Shown here: positions 14,030 to 16,065 of the stretch, in pieces
Layout of the letters: each line of letters starts with the position of its first letter
How positions within the stretch are numbered: position 1 is the stretch's first letter
NCBI GenBank assembly: GCA_900321515.1
Contig: ONWI01000002.1
Location: 1 to 16,065 of the forward strand
Source of the DNA: an uncultured Eubacteriales bacterium
GTDB lineage: Bacteria; Bacillota; Clostridia; Oscillospirales; Acutalibacteraceae
Length of the DNA stretch: 16,065 bases
Direction: 5' to 3'
Made by a program: the position numbers and the translations under genes
Notes under the pieces: model-generated
Databases searched by the model: none
What the model was told of the DNA's origin: nothing
The model's input: only the letters and a program-made list of their open reading frames with translations

Positions 14030-15313
14030 TCATTTTACGTTCAATTCTGTCACAATCCAGTCATAATCCTTCAAGTTGAATGAGTTGGAACAGAAAGGGC
14101 AATGCTTCTCTTTGGTAGCGTCAAAACTGCCGCCGCAGCTATGGCATTTGATAGCCTTGACATTGAAGCCGTAATCCTCCGGAGCAGCCGCGTTTCTGCA
14201 CACAGTCAAGCGGAATATTTTTCCGCCATTGCTGATCTTTCCGTCCCTGCAGGAGACAACATTCATTTTTAAATTTAAATTAATATAGAGATAACCGTTC
14301 TTTTCAAAACATTTTCTCACGTCTATGATACCGTTGTAGCTCATGTCAATGATATCGGAAAGGTCATACTTGATAGGTTTTCCACAATACAGTGCGCAAT
14401 TGTCAATATCTTCGCTGTATACAATAATATTCAACATCGAAATAATCTTGCCGATAAAGCGATCGCTGGAAAAATCCGGCGAATAATGGTGCATAAATCT
14501 CGGCAGGCGTTTCTTTGCGGTGCCGTATTTGATGATGATAGGAATAGAAGCAATTGCACGGACAATCACCTCGCCGAAAATGGAAAATACACCCACGATA
14601 TATCCCAAAAACGCCCCGCAGGCAGCCGCAAGCGCAGCGTATAAAATCCAGCCTATAAGGGAGAATATTCCATATAAAGCAGGTTCAACAAAAATAGACT
14701 TGAAATTATAGATCAGACCAAACGCTGTCATCGCAATGGCGCCGAAAATTGCAAAAGGCTTGAGTCTCTTCAGGAGATTCTGCGCCGCCGGAAGTGTGTA
14801 GTAATTGATCACTTTAGGATAAAGGTCATCAGCAATAAAGCGTGTACCGCAGAATTTGCAGCCTTCCGTGAGATTGCCGAGGGTGGTCGCGCCGCCGCAA
14901 TTCGGACAGGAATAAGGCGCGTCTGGCATCTGTCCTCTGAGCCACACAATGTAGGAGTAGAATATTTCTTTTCTTTTGAAGGATTTGTTTATTCTCCCGT
15001 CTACAGAATAATCCCTTTTTGTATTCACATAGGTAAAGGGTAGCCGAGTGACATACCGGGCGTCATGATCCATTTTCCACGAAACGCCGGATACCAGAGG
15101 ATCGTCAGGATCATGGGTAACTGTGAGCGTTACGCCCTTCGCCTTGAGCCTCTTGCCCTGCATCATGCGGGAATATTTCAGATCAGCCGCGCACAGCTTC
15201 GGCGCGTCCTCCGCATCAATAGGTAATTCGTTCAACTGCGCGATTAAGTTGTTATTCATCTTTTTCGCGAGTTCGTCCATCGCTCCCGACTGTGGGAATT
15301 GAAATAGTGCCAT
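14030..15313 (-). CDS. Membrane protein with two zinc ribbons (Tim44-like family resemblance)
   Basis: This 427-residue protein is of unproved function. It has a soluble N-terminal half with a CPNCGG...GCKFCGTRF zinc ribbon (C136, C139, C152, C155), hydrophobic membrane segments at about 187-203, 212-236 and 238-262, then a second soluble domain ending in another zinc ribbon, CHSCGG...HCPFCSNSF (C390, C393, C405, C408). The end DYDWIVTELNVK, after the second ribbon, resembles the C-terminus of Tim44-like zinc-ribbon proteins of Firmicutes, where an NTF2-like domain precedes the ribbon; I did not verify this by search. The ATG at 15313 follows AAAGGGCGG. It starts 29 bp after the acetyltransferase stop and probably shares its transcript. 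A role in membrane protein handling or stress sensing is possible but not shown. Confidence 0.75.
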   Translation of the reverse strand: MALFQFPQSGAMDELAKKMNNNLIAQLNELPIDAEDAPKLCAADLKYSRMMQGKRLKAKGVTLTVTHDPDDPLVSGVSWKMDHDARYVTRLPFTYVNTKRDYSVDGRINKSFKRKEIFYSYIVWLRGQMPDAPYSCPNCGGATTLGNLTEGCKFCGTRFIADDLYPKVINYYTLPAAQNLLKRLKPFAIFGAIAMTAFGLIYNFKSIFVEPALYGIFSLIGWILYAALAAACGAFLGYIVGVFSIFGEVIVRAIASIPIIIKYGTAKKRLPRFMHHYSPDFSSDRFIGKIISMLNIIVYSEDIDNCALYCGKPIKYDLSDIIDMSYNGIIDVRKCFEKNGYLYINLNLKMNVVSCRDGKISNGGKIFRLTVCRNAAAPEDYGFNVKAIKCHSCGGSFDATKEKHCPFCSNSFNLKDYDWIVTELNVK

Positions 15314-15342
15314 TTTAATAACCGCCCTTTTTGTATGATGTA

Positions 15343-15777
15343 TTATAGGAATTTTTCCATAATGATTTCATCACCGTCTGATTCATCGGTGTGATAAAAG
15401 CCAAGCTTTTGATATAAATTCCTTGCGGCGATATTTCCCTCCACATAGCACAGCACAGCCTTGCTGAATTTCGCGTCAGCCCTCATCAAATCCATTATCT
15501 GACCGGCAGCTTCAAAGCCGTACCCTTTTCCCTGGTACCTTTCATCAATAAAAAGCTGGCTGAAATCATACGCATGCAGTTCGTCAAGGTCGTAATACAG
15601 TGCCATTCCAACAGGAATTTCTTCCCAATATATCACAAACGCCCTGCTCCGTTGTTCTCTGTAAGCCCAGGCGCGAGCTAAAATTCCAGCGGTGTCAGAA
15701 ACAAATTGATGCTGTTCGTCTTTGACCTTTAACCCCAGCCTCCAATTTTCAGGCGTGACCTGTTTCAGATAAATCAT
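15343..15777 (-). CDS. GNAT-family N-acetyltransferase
   Basis: This 144-residue protein has the GNAT fold. The acetyl-CoA pyrophosphate-binding motif A is seen as LFIDERYQGKGYGFEAAGQI (about 75-94), and motif B as NIAARNLYQKLGF (about 115-127). The N-terminus (IYLKQVTPENWRLGLKVKDEQ...FVSDTAGILARAW) resembles the BltD-like polyamine acetyltransferase group, so a spermidine- or amine-acetylating role is possible, but the substrate cannot be fixed from sequence alone. The length is normal. The ATG at 15777 has AGGAG about 9 bases upstream. It is transcribed in the same direction as the rRNA genes to its right but is separated from them by a strong terminator. Confidence 0.9.
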   Translation of the reverse strand: MIYLKQVTPENWRLGLKVKDEQHQFVSDTAGILARAWAYREQRSRAFVIYWEEIPVGMALYYDLDELHAYDFSQLFIDERYQGKGYGFEAAGQIMDLMRADAKFSKAVLCYVEGNIAARNLYQKLGFYHTDESDGDEIIMEKFL

Positions 15778-15805
15778 TGCATTATTCTCCTGTCAGCACA
15801 GTAAT

Positions 15806-15834
15806 ACCATACGGTTTTATTTTGCTCATGTCCA
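15806..15834 (-). promoter_or_regulatory. Candidate promoter of the acetyltransferase gene
   Basis: On the minus strand the sequence reads TGGACA (15834-15829), a 17-bp spacer and TATGGT (15811-15806), just downstream of the rRNA terminator and about 30 bp before the start codon. The -10 box is weak, so this is tentative. Confidence 0.4.
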
Positions 15835-15861
15835 AAAAAATATGCTCTTTTTCCGAATAAC

Positions 15862-15890
15862 AAAAAAAGCTGATCGCCACGCGGTCAGCT
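15862..15890 (-). terminator. Strong terminator of the rRNA operon
   Basis: On the minus strand AGCTGA-C-CGC pairs with GCG-A-TCAGCT around a GTG loop, with one mismatch, and TTTTTTT follows (plus coordinates 15868-15862). It lies about 90 bp after the end of the 23S rRNA and ends the operon before the acetyltransferase gene. Confidence 0.88.
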
Positions 15891-15980
15891 AAATTTTTCA
15901 TCAATCGGTACACTCAAAACCGAACAAAGGAGAAGGAGATTGGAAAGGGGATTAATAGCAACGAGCCATCCAAAGAAATT

Positions 15981-16065
15981 GGACAAGCCCTCGACCTATT
16001 AGTACTGCCAAGCTGAACATCTCACGATGCTTACACATGCAGCCTATCAACCTTGTAGTCTACAA
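15981..16065 (-). rRNA. 23S rRNA, 3' end (partial, runs off the window)
   Basis: The minus strand reads GGTTGATAGGCTGCATG and then GTACTAATAGGTCGAGGGCTTGTCC, the well-conserved last 80-odd bases of bacterial large-subunit rRNA (helices 99-101 region, with the terminal strand that pairs with the 5' end). The 5' part lies to the right of the window. The mature 3' end near 15981 is estimated from the conserved GGTCGAGGxCTTxxCC ending and may be off by a few bases. No 5S gene follows before the terminator at 15862-15890. Confidence 0.92.

Noticed and set aside
15891..15980. Possible 5S rRNA or tRNA between the 23S end and the terminator
   Set aside because: At about 90 bases it is too short for 5S, and no cloverleaf or conserved 5S motif is visible; it looks like processed spacer.

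Overview
The window looks like chromosomal DNA from a Gram-positive anaerobe of the Clostridia, perhaps a Ruminococcaceae/Oscillospirales-type gut bacterium. This rests on good AGGAGG-type ribosome binding sites, sigma-A promoters, a LSPS-type clostridial amidase, a CD1871A-type CxxC mini-protein with its redoxin and 4Fe-4S partners, and a two-gene NifS-NifU system. Genus is not certain. Most genes lie on the minus strand; only an FAD oxidoreductase and a large cell-wall amidase lie on the plus strand.

Layout. (1) 1-60 is a GC-rich repeat-like edge. (2) 83-2417: a membrane SPFH/prohibitin-like protein downstream of argG. argG has two tandem promoters, a 21-bp-phased pair of ARG-box-like operators, a distal third ARG-box-like site and its own terminator. 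(3) 2663-2737: a 75-bp MITE-like palindrome. (4) 2744-6583: an OmpR-type response regulator, its histidine kinase and an HtrA/DegP-like membrane-anchored serine protease, in that transcriptional order, suggesting an envelope-stress module. (5) 6731-8263: a tightly overlapping redox operon with a TlpA-like lipoprotein, a 48-residue CxxC protein (a gene too short for routine ORF calling) and a polytopic 4Fe-4S protein. It is divergent from (6) 8465-9724, a DAO-type FAD-dependent oxidoreductase. (7) 9847-12207: a secreted protein with five Ig-like repeats, an SH3-like domain and an Amidase_3-like domain, closed by a strong terminator. (8) 12296-13909: the Fe-S assembly pair nifS-nifU behind a near-consensus promoter. 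(9) 14030-15777: a GNAT acetyltransferase and a double zinc-ribbon membrane protein. (10) 15862-16065: the 3' end of a 23S rRNA gene on the minus strand, followed by a strong terminator with no 5S gene between them.

How the parts fit. The window is mostly housekeeping: arginine synthesis, Fe-S cluster assembly, cell-wall hydrolysis and envelope quality control. The redox operon and the divergent flavoprotein form the most accessory-like block and may be linked in thiol or electron transfer. I found no phage, CRISPR, defence island or complete insertion sequence. The best leads are the overlapping CxxC mini-gene operon, the argG operator architecture, the palindromic mini-element and the amidase with altered metal-site residues and recently duplicated Ig repeats.
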